Program-made: the position numbers and the translations under genes
Notes under the pieces: model-generated
Told to the model about the DNA's origin: nothing
Database searches by the model: none
The model's input: only the letters and a program-made list of their open reading frames with translations
Part shown: positions 1 through 10,200 of the stretch, one piece after another
Numbering within the stretch: position 1 is the stretch's first letter
How the letters are laid out: each line of letters opens with the position of its first letter
Source of the DNA: Parietaria judaica
Lineage: Eukaryota; Streptophyta; Magnoliopsida; Rosales; Urticaceae
Assembly: GCA_954871525.1 (NCBI GenBank)
Contig: OX940864.1
Span: forward strand, 19,772,001 to 19,836,000
Reading direction: 5' to 3'
DNA length: 64,000 bases

Positions 1-3000
1 TATATATATATGTATATGTATATTATGAGTGTGGTCACTACATATATATGGTTTTGATTGAAGGGGTCGACTGGAAATATTAATGAGAAGGTGGGTCATA
101 GGAGACATGAGGCTGATGATATATATGACTATGACTATGAGCATGGGAATTGGCTCTTCTTTGTTTATACAAACCATGCCTTATAAATTATAATTAGATT
201 CGTATTGGATTTGAAAATCTAGAGAGATAGATATGATGTCACTTTCCTCTTTGGATCTCCTTCCTTTTTCTATTCACGTTTTGGAGTTTCACCCTAAAAG
301 TGAACTCTATGCACTACATCTTCACCTACCTACATATATTATATTATTATTTATACATATATATATAGAGAGAGAGAGATTCTTGTTACTAAAAATGATA
401 GGAAAAAGCAGCAACCTTTGACTTTAAAGGCTAAAGAAATGAGTGTGAGATCGGTAATCAAGGCTTTTGGATGTCCGTGATTATCTGAGTTTGCTTCATT
501 TAGAAGATGAAATGAAACAACACAAATAATTCATCATTCTTGGCTATCACATTCATCTTTGACTGTCTTCAAATTTTTTACGACATTGCTGTAAATATAT
601 ATATATATATATGTATAATAATAATGATATTATATTCCCACTAATCAAGACTTTTTTATTGTGATTAGGCTGCCTAACTCCTCTATCATATTTATTTAAC
701 GACAATTTACAAACATTCATATTTAATTTAGCAGACTCATCTCTTTTTTTTTCAGTGGCAATAGTACCAAAGTTCTTGTTTAGTGCGGATTTCTAAAAAA
801 TTCATCTATTTCTCAACGGCACTAAATGACTAAAACTTAATTGTTTTTCTTGCAACATGAAAGGCATATTTATCAAATGGGATTGATGACATAATTCAAA
901 ATCTACACTAAACACGAATTTGGGTACGATTGCCATTGAAAAAAGAATTGAGTTTACGTTGCTCCACATGAAAAAAGATTGGGTACTTTTATCGTCCTTA
1001 ACCCTTTTAATGTACACACGTATCAAAAAGATGATCCAAGTCACTCACTCACTCGACACAACCAAAGTGAAGTTGCGATGTTATAATACTCACTCGGGCC
1101 AAATAAAATATGAATAGTGAGAGGGAATCTTGACAATGCAAGATCCAGTTGTAAGAAAAAGAGAATCTCCGGATGAAGCGGGTGGGGATCTCATAATCCG
1201 GGTAATGTCTGCCTTTAATGATTCTCATCGGAAACAAGTCCTATATATGTATATGTGTATTGTATACTATATAGTATATACTACTATATATATAAGTATA
1301 TTTAATAATATTATTTTTTACCAAATTTCTTTGAGAAATCAGTTGGAGAGCATGTTGATATGATTCATGACTTGATAGATATACATGGTGAAGTAAGTGG
1401 ACCAAAGTCCAAACACTATACCGATATCACCTGGCCTTATACACAAAACTCAAACCCACAATGTTTTTTTTTTTCTATATAAAAAAAAAAGAAACAAAAA
1501 ACTGAATTTATAATTAAAATCTAGGGTTTAATTTCACAACCATAAATTTGTTTTTTTTTTAATAATTAAATTTGAAAGTACTATTTTTTTTATTATTATT
1601 TTGTATATACAGTGCTGACTGCGGTTTTCTAAAAGAAAAACACTACATGATAATTGAATCTATTAGTTACGAGGATTTGTGTTATCTTAGATTAATAAAT
1701 ACATATTTTACCACTTAAATCATGGATGAATTAAGGCGGTAAGATGATTTCTTTTTTCATGCATAATTTAAGCAGAAGGGTGCTCAAAATTAATTTGTGA
1801 CTTTCAATAGTGTGACATAACACAGCTCCATTCTGCGAAATGGAGTAGACCAGCTCCACATTGGAGCTGCATTTCCTCTACTTCTACTGTGCTGCGTCAA
1901 ATTTGACGCACTACTATTCATCGACTGCAAATTTTTTATTTATTTATTCTTTAGTCCTCTTGAAACTTATAATTTACAAATTATATCATTTGTTTTTTAA
2001 AATTAGTTATACTTTTATTTTTAAATTCTAAATTTATTATACAATATTGACATTAGTAATTTGGAAAAAACTAAAATGACATTAATATTAATACCTAAAC
2101 AAAATAACATTACAACGACATCAGAATCTTAAAAAAGAAGACATTAACGTCATCAAATTGAAAATAAAACTACAATACATAAACTAATACTCAAGAAAAT
2201 TAGGGTTGGGTCCTTCAAGGCCGGTGAAACATTACACATGGACTAATATTTTATTTAAATAATGAATATGCAATTGAAAGATACTAAATATGTTTAAGGG
2301 TATAGAGATAAATTAGAGAAAATTGAATATAAAATTATTATTTCAATTTGGTGTGAAAAATGAAGTTGGGTTGAAGATGAGGTAGTATTTGATGCTGCAA
2401 AATGGAGTAGAAAATGAAGTGGTGGGATGGAGATGGTCTTAGTACATGAACTAGTTCGAGCTCAAATCTAGACCGGCTACCGGACTTTCTGAATTTTTTT
2501 TTATTTTTTTTAACGGCCAACCTCAATTTTCCTGCTTTTCAAAACAAACCTGATCTCATTTTTATAAAGAACCGTGCCACGACTGGTTTAAAAGCAGGCC
2601 ATGCCCAGATTTCTGACAAATAAATCTCAATTTGGTGCCTTTGTCCTGGTCTTGGTTCCCGGTTCACAAACCGGGCCTAATTCCCTTTTTCTTTCTTTTT
2701 AACAAAAACCCGATTCTTATTTTTATCTGCGATAGGGATCGAGCATTTAAACCCGGCTTTGGGTCAATATCATCCTTACAATACATCACTTGCAGACAAT
2801 ACAAGCACCTGTTAATCCAGTACACAAGGGAACCAGAACTAATACAGTGGCTTAGCTTAGCATCACATTACTAGAAAGTCCCAATTCAACACCAAAACAG
2901 TGAAGCAAACGACATGCCTAAACGAGCATTGAGCATGGCACGATGCCAGAATGTGAATTTTCAGCACCAAAGCAGGCAAAAATTGTACATGAAATGAAAG

Positions 3001-3169
3001 AAAGGACAAAGCTTTTTATGCTCGTAATACGTTTTGCACAAAACCCCCCATTAACATGTCTAATAGATCACATTGCTATGTCAAATTTCTCAACAACACC
3101 TCTTACAGAATTGTTACCTACAAACACTAGTAAAGAAGAGAGAAGCAACGACCTTTTTCCATGGAAGTC
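1..3169. other. Intergenic region, no gene seen
   Basis: I see no coding region. It holds short TA microsatellites (1-20, about 597-612) and long A/T runs. Around 1851-1870 there is a hairpin with stem CAGCTCCA/TGGAGCTG, and at 1893-1910 an 18-bp perfect palindrome. The stretch from about 1815 to 2443, ending in GGAGATGGTCTTAG, may be a small degenerate MITE, but I could not define both ends. From about 2455 to 2770 the DNA is rich in CCGG-type words resembling the element at 7449-8061 and the stretch at 9480-9850, so it is probably an old relative. Beyond about 2780 lies the likely 3' UTR and downstream region of the minus-strand TPR gene. Confidence 0.5.
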
Positions 3170-4177
3170 TCAGCTCCTGGAGCTGTCCATGGAGGTGGTG
3201 AAAAGCTTCGACGCGAACATGTTGTCCTCGAAGTACTCCCTGTAAGGGTGGTTCTTCGGCACCAGCTTCCTGAAAGTGTCGAACTGCTTCTGCGCCTCGC
3301 TCTTCTTGCTCAGAAGCGTGTAGATAATGCCCCGGCACAGGTACGGCCTGAAATCCCGAGGCTCCTCCCTCACCAGCTCCTCGTACAGCCGCAACGCGTC
3401 GTCGTAGTTCGACTCCATGACACGAATCTGCGCAAGCAGGAGTTTGAAGTCCCTCGCCTCGGACTTGCTCCTCAGCTTCTCGCAGCGCTTCGTCGCCGCC
3501 TCGACGCGCTTTATGATGGCACTCATCTTCTCCGAGTCCTCGTCTTCGCCGGACTGCGACAGTGCCATTATGAGGCCGTGGTAAGCCTCCACGCGCAGAG
3601 GGTCTCTCTTCAGGATCCCCTCGAACTCGTCCCTCGCTAGGTCGTTCTCTCCCATGTGGCTGTGGATGTTGGCTTTCATCAACGGCCATTCGAAGTCCTC
3701 CGGCTCGAGCGCGATGAGCTTGTCCAGAGCCTCGATCGCTTCGCCGAGCTTGTTGGCCTTGACCTTCTCCTCCATGAGCGAGCGCAGAGCTTCGAGTTCA
3801 GGTGACTCCTCACTCTGTGTCTCCTCAGCGACGTTCTCGGTCTCGGCGGCCTCGGTCTCGGTCGATTCCTGCTCCGTCTCCACCGGCAACGGCGCAGCGA
3901 TGGCGGCTCCGCCAAGTCGGAACCTTGCGACGGCGAATGCGGCTACAGCGATGGCGGTGCAGGCAGTAGTGAGGAGAGTCGAAGAGGAGGCCTTGGGTTT
4001 AGGGTTTTGCGGCGTTGGGGAAGAGGAATTGGCGGAGGCTCTGACGGAGAGAGACCGCCGGAGAGACGGTCGGAGCGAGCGGAGAGACGAGACTGGCCTG
4101 AGAAACGGCGGAGCATGGCGGTGGAACGAGAGTGGGAGAGGCTGGTGAGCGTATTGAAGCTTGGCCATGGACTCCAT
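3170..4177 (-). CDS. Chloroplast TPR protein (SLOW GREEN 1 / 'chloroplast lumen common family'-like)
   Basis: Single-exon gene for 335 residues. The N-terminus (residues 1 to about 55) is rich in Ser, Arg, Pro and Leu and nearly free of acidic residues, as in a chloroplast transit peptide. A hydrophobic Ala-rich segment follows at about 68-97 (TTACTAIAVAAFAVARF), which could be a membrane anchor or thylakoid targeting segment. An acidic Glu/Thr linker at about 98-125 leads into TPR-type helices from about 130 to 320, with motifs such as EAIEALDKLIALEPEDFEW, RDPLRVEAYHGL and EEPRDFRPYLCRGIIY. TPRs bind protein partners; related plastid TPR proteins are needed for early chloroplast development. 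The start was chosen because MESMAKLQ opens the transit peptide and a CT-rich leader precedes it on the coding strand. My recollection is that At3g53560 and At2g37400 are the closest Arabidopsis homologues, which fits the neighbouring genes. The exact partner is unknown. Confidence 0.85.
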   Translation of the reverse strand: MESMAKLQYAHQPLPLSFHRHAPPFLRPVSSLRSLRPSLRRSLSVRASANSSSPTPQNPKPKASSSTLLTTACTAIAVAAFAVARFRLGGAAIAAPLPVETEQESTETEAAETENVAEETQSEESPELEALRSLMEEKVKANKLGEAIEALDKLIALEPEDFEWPLMKANIHSHMGENDLARDEFEGILKRDPLRVEAYHGLIMALSQSGEDEDSEKMSAIIKRVEAATKRCEKLRSKSEARDFKLLLAQIRVMESNYDDALRLYEELVREEPRDFRPYLCRGIIYTLLSKKSEAQKQFDTFRKLVPKNHPYREYFEDNMFASKLFTTSMDSSRS

Positions 4178-4199
4178 TGCTGCTCTGAGTGCGGAGGTT

Positions 4200-4395
4200 T
4201 AGAGAGAGAGAGAGAGAGAGGGGTTTTGGGGAGAGAGATAGAGACGATGATTTCTAGAAAGCCAAACGATTCGCGAGAAGATGCTGATCTTAAAAGGGCC
4301 CAATACTAGGCCCAATTAGAATTTGGGCCTTAGTCTTTCACCGAAAGATACTCAGACCTTTGTTTTTGGGCCTTTTTATTGGGCCTTCAAAGATG
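4200..4395 (-). promoter_or_regulatory. Leader and promoter with GA/CT repeat and TGGGCC (site II-like) cluster
   Basis: Just upstream of the TPR start, a (GA)n run at 4201-4222 reads as CT repeat on the coding strand and sits where a plant 5' UTR would. Further up, five GGCCCA/TGGGCC words lie within about 100 bp (near 4297, 4309, 4324, 4368 and 4380). Such site II-like elements are bound by TCP factors and are common in promoters of plant organelle and growth genes. The link to this gene is inferred from position. Confidence 0.55.
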
Positions 4396-5600
4396 AGTGG
4401 GAACTTTTATTACCCAACAAAAATAGATGGGGAGATTTGAAAAGTAGTTCATGAACTTTTATAGCCAGCTCTTGGTAAATGGATCAAAAATAATTATCAA
4501 AAAAAAAAAAAAAGGATAAAAAATACTACTTGCTCAATTGGATAAAAAAAGACCTGAAAAATATAAAATGTGTCAAACTTTGTATTTTGTTTTTATAGCT
4601 TTTAATTTTGTAGAATGATCTATGACACTCCGATTTTGCATTTCGTTCTTGTAATCTTGTGAACTTAGTATTTATATATAGATTTAGGCCCTACCAAATT
4701 ACACAGTCATCGGCTACATATTGATAAAAACATGAGTCAGTAAAATACAAAATTAGGAGAACTACATATATATATATATAGCTAGAAAATACAAAAATAT
4801 AGATTTTCGAGGATGGCTTTGTTTGCGATCATTTGATACAGCGCTCACAATTTTAAACATAGATTGTGGTTTACTACATTGTTCAATCTCTTATCTTTTC
4901 AGCATGAAATTTGATGATCCAATTTCTATATATGAAAAATATAAACAATTTTTATTAAGAATGTGTGGATATTACGCAATGAATATCTTATAATTATTAG
5001 TCGTGCAATTATTTTTGTTTGGTCACTGAAAAGGATTGCACATAGATAAAAAAAAAAAAAAACACACACACACTTGTGGCTTTGCTTAGCCCTAGGACAC
5101 TTGATTTATCAAGCTCTCTTTATTCAAAAGTATTCAATAGTATCCAAAATAATTGTAGAGAAGTTCAAAGATTATAGTGGTAGGTTGATGAATATATAAT
5201 GTAACAAAATGCAGCTTGAAATTGAAAAATTAAGCAAGAGTATATATATATACATTGATATAATATCATTTATTAATTTATTTATAAAGATATATAGTAA
5301 AAAGTGCGAGACGTAGACACTTGTATTGTATACATAGTTTCTACAAGACGACATTGAAATACATATACGAAGAATCCAGGACACGTGTCGGCTGGCATGA
5401 GCCCCGTACTTACACGTTACGTAAGTGTCACGACCACCACACGACGTCGTCTTGTGCACTTTTCTTTCTGATATTTTGGCCTATACTTACATACATTCAT
5501 AGAATCATGATAGCTAGCTCAACTCAACGACAACCATTCGTCGTTGATCCACATATAATAAATATCATCATAATAATTCAATATTGTAGATCGCTATTGA
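4396..5600. other. Intergenic region, no gene seen
   Basis: AT-rich sequence with A-runs near 4500 and 5050, a (CA)n run near 5062-5074 and a TA run near 4768. A G-box-like ACACGTGT lies near 5391. The 3' UTR of the small minus-strand gene that ends at 5601 probably lies in the right part. I found no coding region or transposon with clear ends. Confidence 0.45.
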
Positions 5601-6058
5601 TCAATTCTGATTATTATTATGATGATCCGAATGATCAGCAAGCAAATTGTGAATCCTTTGTGACGAACTGTCTCCTTTGTCCTTCGTCCTCTTTGTGTAG
5701 GCTTCGAAGTACTCCTTGTTCTCCTTCTCTAGCTCCTTCCACACTGTATATATACATATATATATGTTTATATATATACAAGATATATGTATATATAGCT
5801 AATACTTAAGAGAGTGTGTGAGTGACCTGTGGAGGTGATGACAGGGTTGATGTTTGCATGTCTGGAGAGAGCTTCAACGCACTCTTCTTTGCTCATCTCG
5901 AACACCAAGCACTCTTCTATCAACCGATGCACCTGTATATGCATGTATAACTATATCTTCAAACCCTAATATAATATAGTAATATATATGTACATATATA
6001 ATGTAAGAAATGATGATACCATGTGAATATAATTAGAAGCTGAAGTGGAGTCGCCCAT
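5601..6058 (-). CDS. Small plant-specific TIGR01589-domain protein (RPGE/PEL-like)
   Basis: Three exons on the minus strand: 6058-6020 (39 nt), 5932-5827 (106 nt) and 5743-5601 (143 nt), together 288 nt or 95 residues plus stop. All junctions are GT/AG: ATG|GTATC, ATACAG|GTGCA, CACAG|GTCAC and ATACAG|TGTGG. The joined frame is open. Exon 2 carries the domain core with HRLIEECLVFEMSKEECVEA and RHANINPVITST; exon 3 continues with VWKELEKENKEYFEAY and a basic tail ending in His/Asn repeats. This is the uncharacterised plant domain TIGR01589. Some Arabidopsis members (for example At3g55240, RPGE/PEL) were reported to repress photosynthetic genes or give pseudo-etiolation when overexpressed. The function of this copy is inferred only. 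No single reading frame spans it, so it is easily missed. Confidence 0.82.
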
Positions 6059-7448
6059 ATCGATAATGGCTGAGAAGATCAAGCTTTTAGTAAGAGCAAG
6101 AATCCGAAACAAAAAAGTTATATATATATATATATGTAAATATAGTATTATGAGGTGTATATATATATAAAAGAAGACAAGGGATATTGGTTAGACTTAG
6201 ATATAGAGGGCGACATTTATTATTGCAGACCTTTAGCGTTGCCAAGTATGGATTAATGATGTCATAAATAAATGGGAGATTGGGTCCACGTGAGAAGAAG
6301 ACATGATTGGAGGAGAGAAGATGAGAGGAGGATTCTTCGGAATTGAGAGGCGTGCCCAATTCCAGCTGGCCCATCCCCAAAACCCGACGCCTATTCAACC
6401 TCTGACCCAACCTAATCCGTTTTCAAGGTCCAATCCGTTTTTAAGTTTGCGCGGTGTCTGTATTATTCGGATTTCAGGTGACTTCGAGGGATCGGGCGAA
6501 CGCGCCGAATTCTATATATGCGATGAGGATTTTTTTCTTAATGTACGGTTCTAAACTTCAGATTGCATGCTATTCTCGTCGTAAATATTTCTTTAATTTT
6601 CAAACATAATGGATCGACCACATTTGCCCGTAAATTTAACTGAACTTCCGCGTAGAAACCAGTAATGTCTACTCTCTTTTAACTAATGTTTACTCTTTGG
6701 GATTAAGGTCTAATCCAAAATTAAAAGTGAAAATCATTGTTTATACAAAAATTACAACAGTTCGCTTTCAATGTGAGAAGTTTGTCTGTTTGCCATGTGC
6801 ACAATAGTTTTTACTACGACCGATCGAAGGTCACAATGTTACAAATTTTTTTCTCTTTGCGTACGTCTTTATAGCAATTTTGGTGAATTACAGTGTTAGT
6901 ATTGTATTTGTAACACTCACAATTGCCAGATCACTAAGTGGATTTATTCACTATCATGGTTAGGTTTTAAATACTGATACGATGGAAAACTCACAACCTC
7001 CATTTTACTAATATATTAACATGTAACACGTTTATAGATGAATTTTCGTTCCGGGAAAAAATATATGCCAAAGCAACCGATCATATTTTATGGGTAAATC
7101 GCGAATCGACAGATTTATCGATGGGTTTTTTGAAAAATGTAGGTTATAATTGTAATTTTAGTACGTAAATATATGTAGCAATTATCATATTATCACAAAC
7201 AAGAGAAATATCTAAAATTTAATATATATTATATCTAATAATTAATGAAAATGTGACTCACGTATATTATTTTATCTATATTCTTCTATTTTTATATTTA
7301 TTTTTATTTTTTCTATCTTTTCTCTCTTTTTTTTCCTATATTTTTTTTAGAAAAAAGAAGAGTAAACCGTTATTGCAAGAAATTACCGACAAATCAAAAT
7401 TCTGAGGATATCTATCAAGGGCATGCCAATAAAAATTAAGGTAATTAG
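6059..7448. other. Upstream region of the small TIGR01589 gene, no other gene seen
   Basis: It has TA repeats at 6120-6135 and 6158-6172 and a CCACGTG G-box near 6286, about 230 bp upstream of the small gene's start, which could be regulatory. GGCCCA/TGGCCC-type words occur near 6350-6380. An 83-codon open frame at 6303-6554 has no recognisable domain and I do not call it. From 6550 to 7448 the DNA is AT-rich and holds nothing I recognise. Confidence 0.4.
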
Positions 7449-8061
7449 TAGGGGTGAAAGCGGGTCGGGTACCTTTTTTTTTTTTTTGCCAAACCCGGTA
7501 CCCGGAATCCGCGTTTCTTGATAATGAAACCCGGATCTGGATATTTTTTTTTCAAAAAAACCCTGGAATCCGGATCCGGGTTAAAAAGCGGTTTTGTATT
7601 GAAAAACCGGTTTTTAAAGCCGGATCCGGATTTCATGCAATTTCAATTTTAAAATAAAGTTTTGCGTAATAACCCGGGCTTGAACTTGAATTTATATAAA
7701 AAAACTTGAAATAATAGTTCATATATCATACTAAAACATTTAACGACATCATTGTGGGCTAAATAAAACGACATCAGTTTGTATTAAAACATGACCAATC
7801 CACTTAGAGAAATAATGAGGTACTTTTTGGATAAAAAAAATTCTAAATATTTTTATATATATATATATATAATAAGCGGGTTTTAGTAACCTACTATCCG
7901 GGTTCCGGGGTTTTTATTCTCTAAATCCGGGACCCGGATTCGGTTTTTCAATAAACCGGTTTCGGTTTAACCCGGATTAATACGATTCCAATTTTTTTAA
8001 AATGCGGTTACGGTCCGGATGCGGTTTAAAACCCGCATTTCCTGGTTTTATTTAGACCCTA
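7449..8061. mobile_element. hAT-like non-autonomous element (MITE), CCGG-rich
   Basis: About 613 bp with ends TAGGGGTGAAA and, inverted, TAGGGTCTAAA. The 8-bp flanks GTAATTAG and CTATTTAG match at 6 of 8 positions, as expected of an old hAT target duplication. The interior is full of short palindromic words (CCGGATCCGG, AAACCGGT, AACCCGG) and has a TA run near 7855-7872. It encodes no protein. The hAT assignment rests on the TIR start and the 8-bp duplication. Confidence 0.6.
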
Positions 8062-8267
8062 CTATTTAGAAGTTAGAACCATTATAAAATACACAAGATA
8101 ATTGGTGCCAAGATATTCTAAATTGTTTAAAAAATAAAAAATCTGTTGAGGTTTTTTGTTTTTTGTTTTTTGTTTTAATACGAATGGTTGGTGACAGCTT
8201 TAAAAGCTTGGATGCCAGCTTACCTAGTAGTAATAGTATTGTAACATCAATTTATTCATAATTAAAA

Positions 8268-9237
8268 GGGTAAACTGCGGCTAATGTACCCAATGTTTGA
8301 TTTTCTGCGGATTATGTACTCAATGTTTATTTTTGGCGGCTAATATACCCAATGTTTGATCCGTTAGATATTTTTGGGTTTTCCGTTAGTTGACCGTTAG
8401 AGAGTTATATGTACACTTTTCGTATTTTTGACATAACTCACTCATTTTTTGTCCAAATTTTATGCACGACCTATGGTTGAAAAGATAAGAGATAGATCTA
8501 CAACTTTAATGTTTTAAGTTTTGTAAAATCAGTTTTAAAAAAATACGAAATTTCAAGTACAACGTAAAACTGGACATTAGTTTAATGCAAAATATTTGTT
8601 TCGAGCAAATTTTAATATACTTAATGACTTTTTATGATGAAACGTAAAGCAAAAAGTTGTAGATAAATATTTTATCTTTTCAACGGGTGTTTATTTATAA
8701 ATTTTGGATAAAAAACGAGTGAGTTATGCAAAAAATATGAAATATTATTTCACATCACATCTTTTATATTTTTGGCATAACTCACTAATTTTTTGTCCAA
8801 AATTTATAAATAAACAACCGTTGGAAAGATAAAAAGTTTATCTACAACTTTTTAGTTTTACGTTTCATCATAAAAAGTCATTAAGTATATTAAAATTTGC
8901 TCGAAACAAATATTTTGCATTAAACTAATGTCCAGTTTAACGTTGTACTTGAAATTTCGTATTTTTTTAAAACTGATTTTACAAAACTTAAAACATTAAA
9001 GTTGTAGATCTATCTCTTATCTTTCCAACCATAGGTCGTGCATAAAATTTGTACAAAAAATGAGTGAGTTATGTCAAAAATACGAAAAGTGTACATATAA
9101 CTCTCTAACGGTCAACTGACGGAAAACCCAAAAATATCTAACGGATCAAACATTAGGTACATTAGCCGCCAAAAATAAACATTGGGTATATAATCCGCAG
9201 AAAATCAAACATTGGGTACATTAGCCGCAGTTTACCC
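8268..9237. mobile_element. Mutator-type foldback element with two ~480-bp inverted arms
   Basis: 970 bp, almost entirely two near-identical inverted arms (about 8268-8745 and 8758-9237) around a loop of about a dozen bases. It begins GGGTAAACTGCGGCTAATG and ends with the inverse. The flanks carry a perfect 9-bp direct repeat TAATTAAAA (8259-8267 and 9238-9246), the target-duplication length of Mutator-like elements. There is no coding capacity. A transcript would fold into one very long hairpin. A related arm occurs at about 24985-25492. Confidence 0.88.
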
Positions 9238-9246
9238 TAATTAAAA

Positions 9247-10200
9247 TAAGATGACATGATTCTTGCTCTTTTTCATATTTTGGCCGAGACCCTCCATTTA
9301 AATATTTTGACCATTTTCTCCACTTTGGTGTGTGTTGAGTACTCTCACATATGTCACCTGATACGCTATTCTTTCAGCAAAATAGACAGGGTGACAATGC
9401 CCACTAATATCCGTCTACCTCTCTATGCCTTGTTTCTTTTTCAGGCACAACCATATATGTATTTCTTTTATGCGAGATCCGGAACCGGAAAAAACCGATT
9501 TATAATGACCGGTTTCTCCCAAACCTGCACCCAGTTTGAAATCGGGATTGGTTTACGAGTTTAGGCTTTGAACACCGTTTTTTTTCATAAACTAATAACC
9601 AGATTTTTATTTCAATTCATATTTTATTTGGATCAGGTTCTATCAGAGCTAATGATGTTTTAATATTGTAGTTTATATCTTGAACCTTAAAACTATATCT
9701 TGTATTTTCTACTCCTTAGTTTTTAAGTAAAATAATGTATACATTTCTATATGTAAAAGCCGGTTTTAAAAAAATAAAAATAAACTCCGTCTTCAGGGAC
9801 CGGGATTCTGAAACTTCGTGTAGCGATTCTAACACCCAGAATCTGGATTCGGATTCTGAGTATAAAACAAACAATATGCTCATATTTACTTCCTAAATAA
9901 CCGGCCTCGCAGATTTTTCACCTAATAGCTTGGTAAAACAAAAAAAAAACAAAAAAAAAAACAGCATTAATATGATCCAATTTTCTCTGATCACAACCCC
10001 AATGAGAAATTATAACAGATCTCACACAACCAATAATTTAAGAAGGAAAACACGGAAGATAAAACAAGAGGCAAAGAGACAATGTGGAGACATCTTTTCT
10101 CTTTTTCTTTTCCTTCTTCTTTAATATACACAAGCAAATGATAAAAACTAGATTATTCCAGAAAAAAGAAAGAAAAAAACGCATCGGCACGTGTAGTCCA
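9247..10200. other. Region downstream of the AFC1 gene, with transposon debris
   Basis: From about 9480 to 9850 there are CCGG/AACCGG words like those in the 7449-8061 element, so this is probably a remnant of a relative; I could not define its ends. The interval about 9930-10200 is A-rich and probably contains the 3' UTR of the minus-strand kinase gene ending at 10201. No coding region recognised. Confidence 0.4.

Noticed and set aside
6303..6554. 83-codon open frame upstream of the TIGR01589 gene
   Set aside because: Proline-rich with no domain, no clear upstream signal, and composition like the surrounding DNA.
7454..7657. Two opposed open frames rich in Arg, Pro and Gly
   Set aside because: They come from the palindromic CCGG words of a non-coding MITE.
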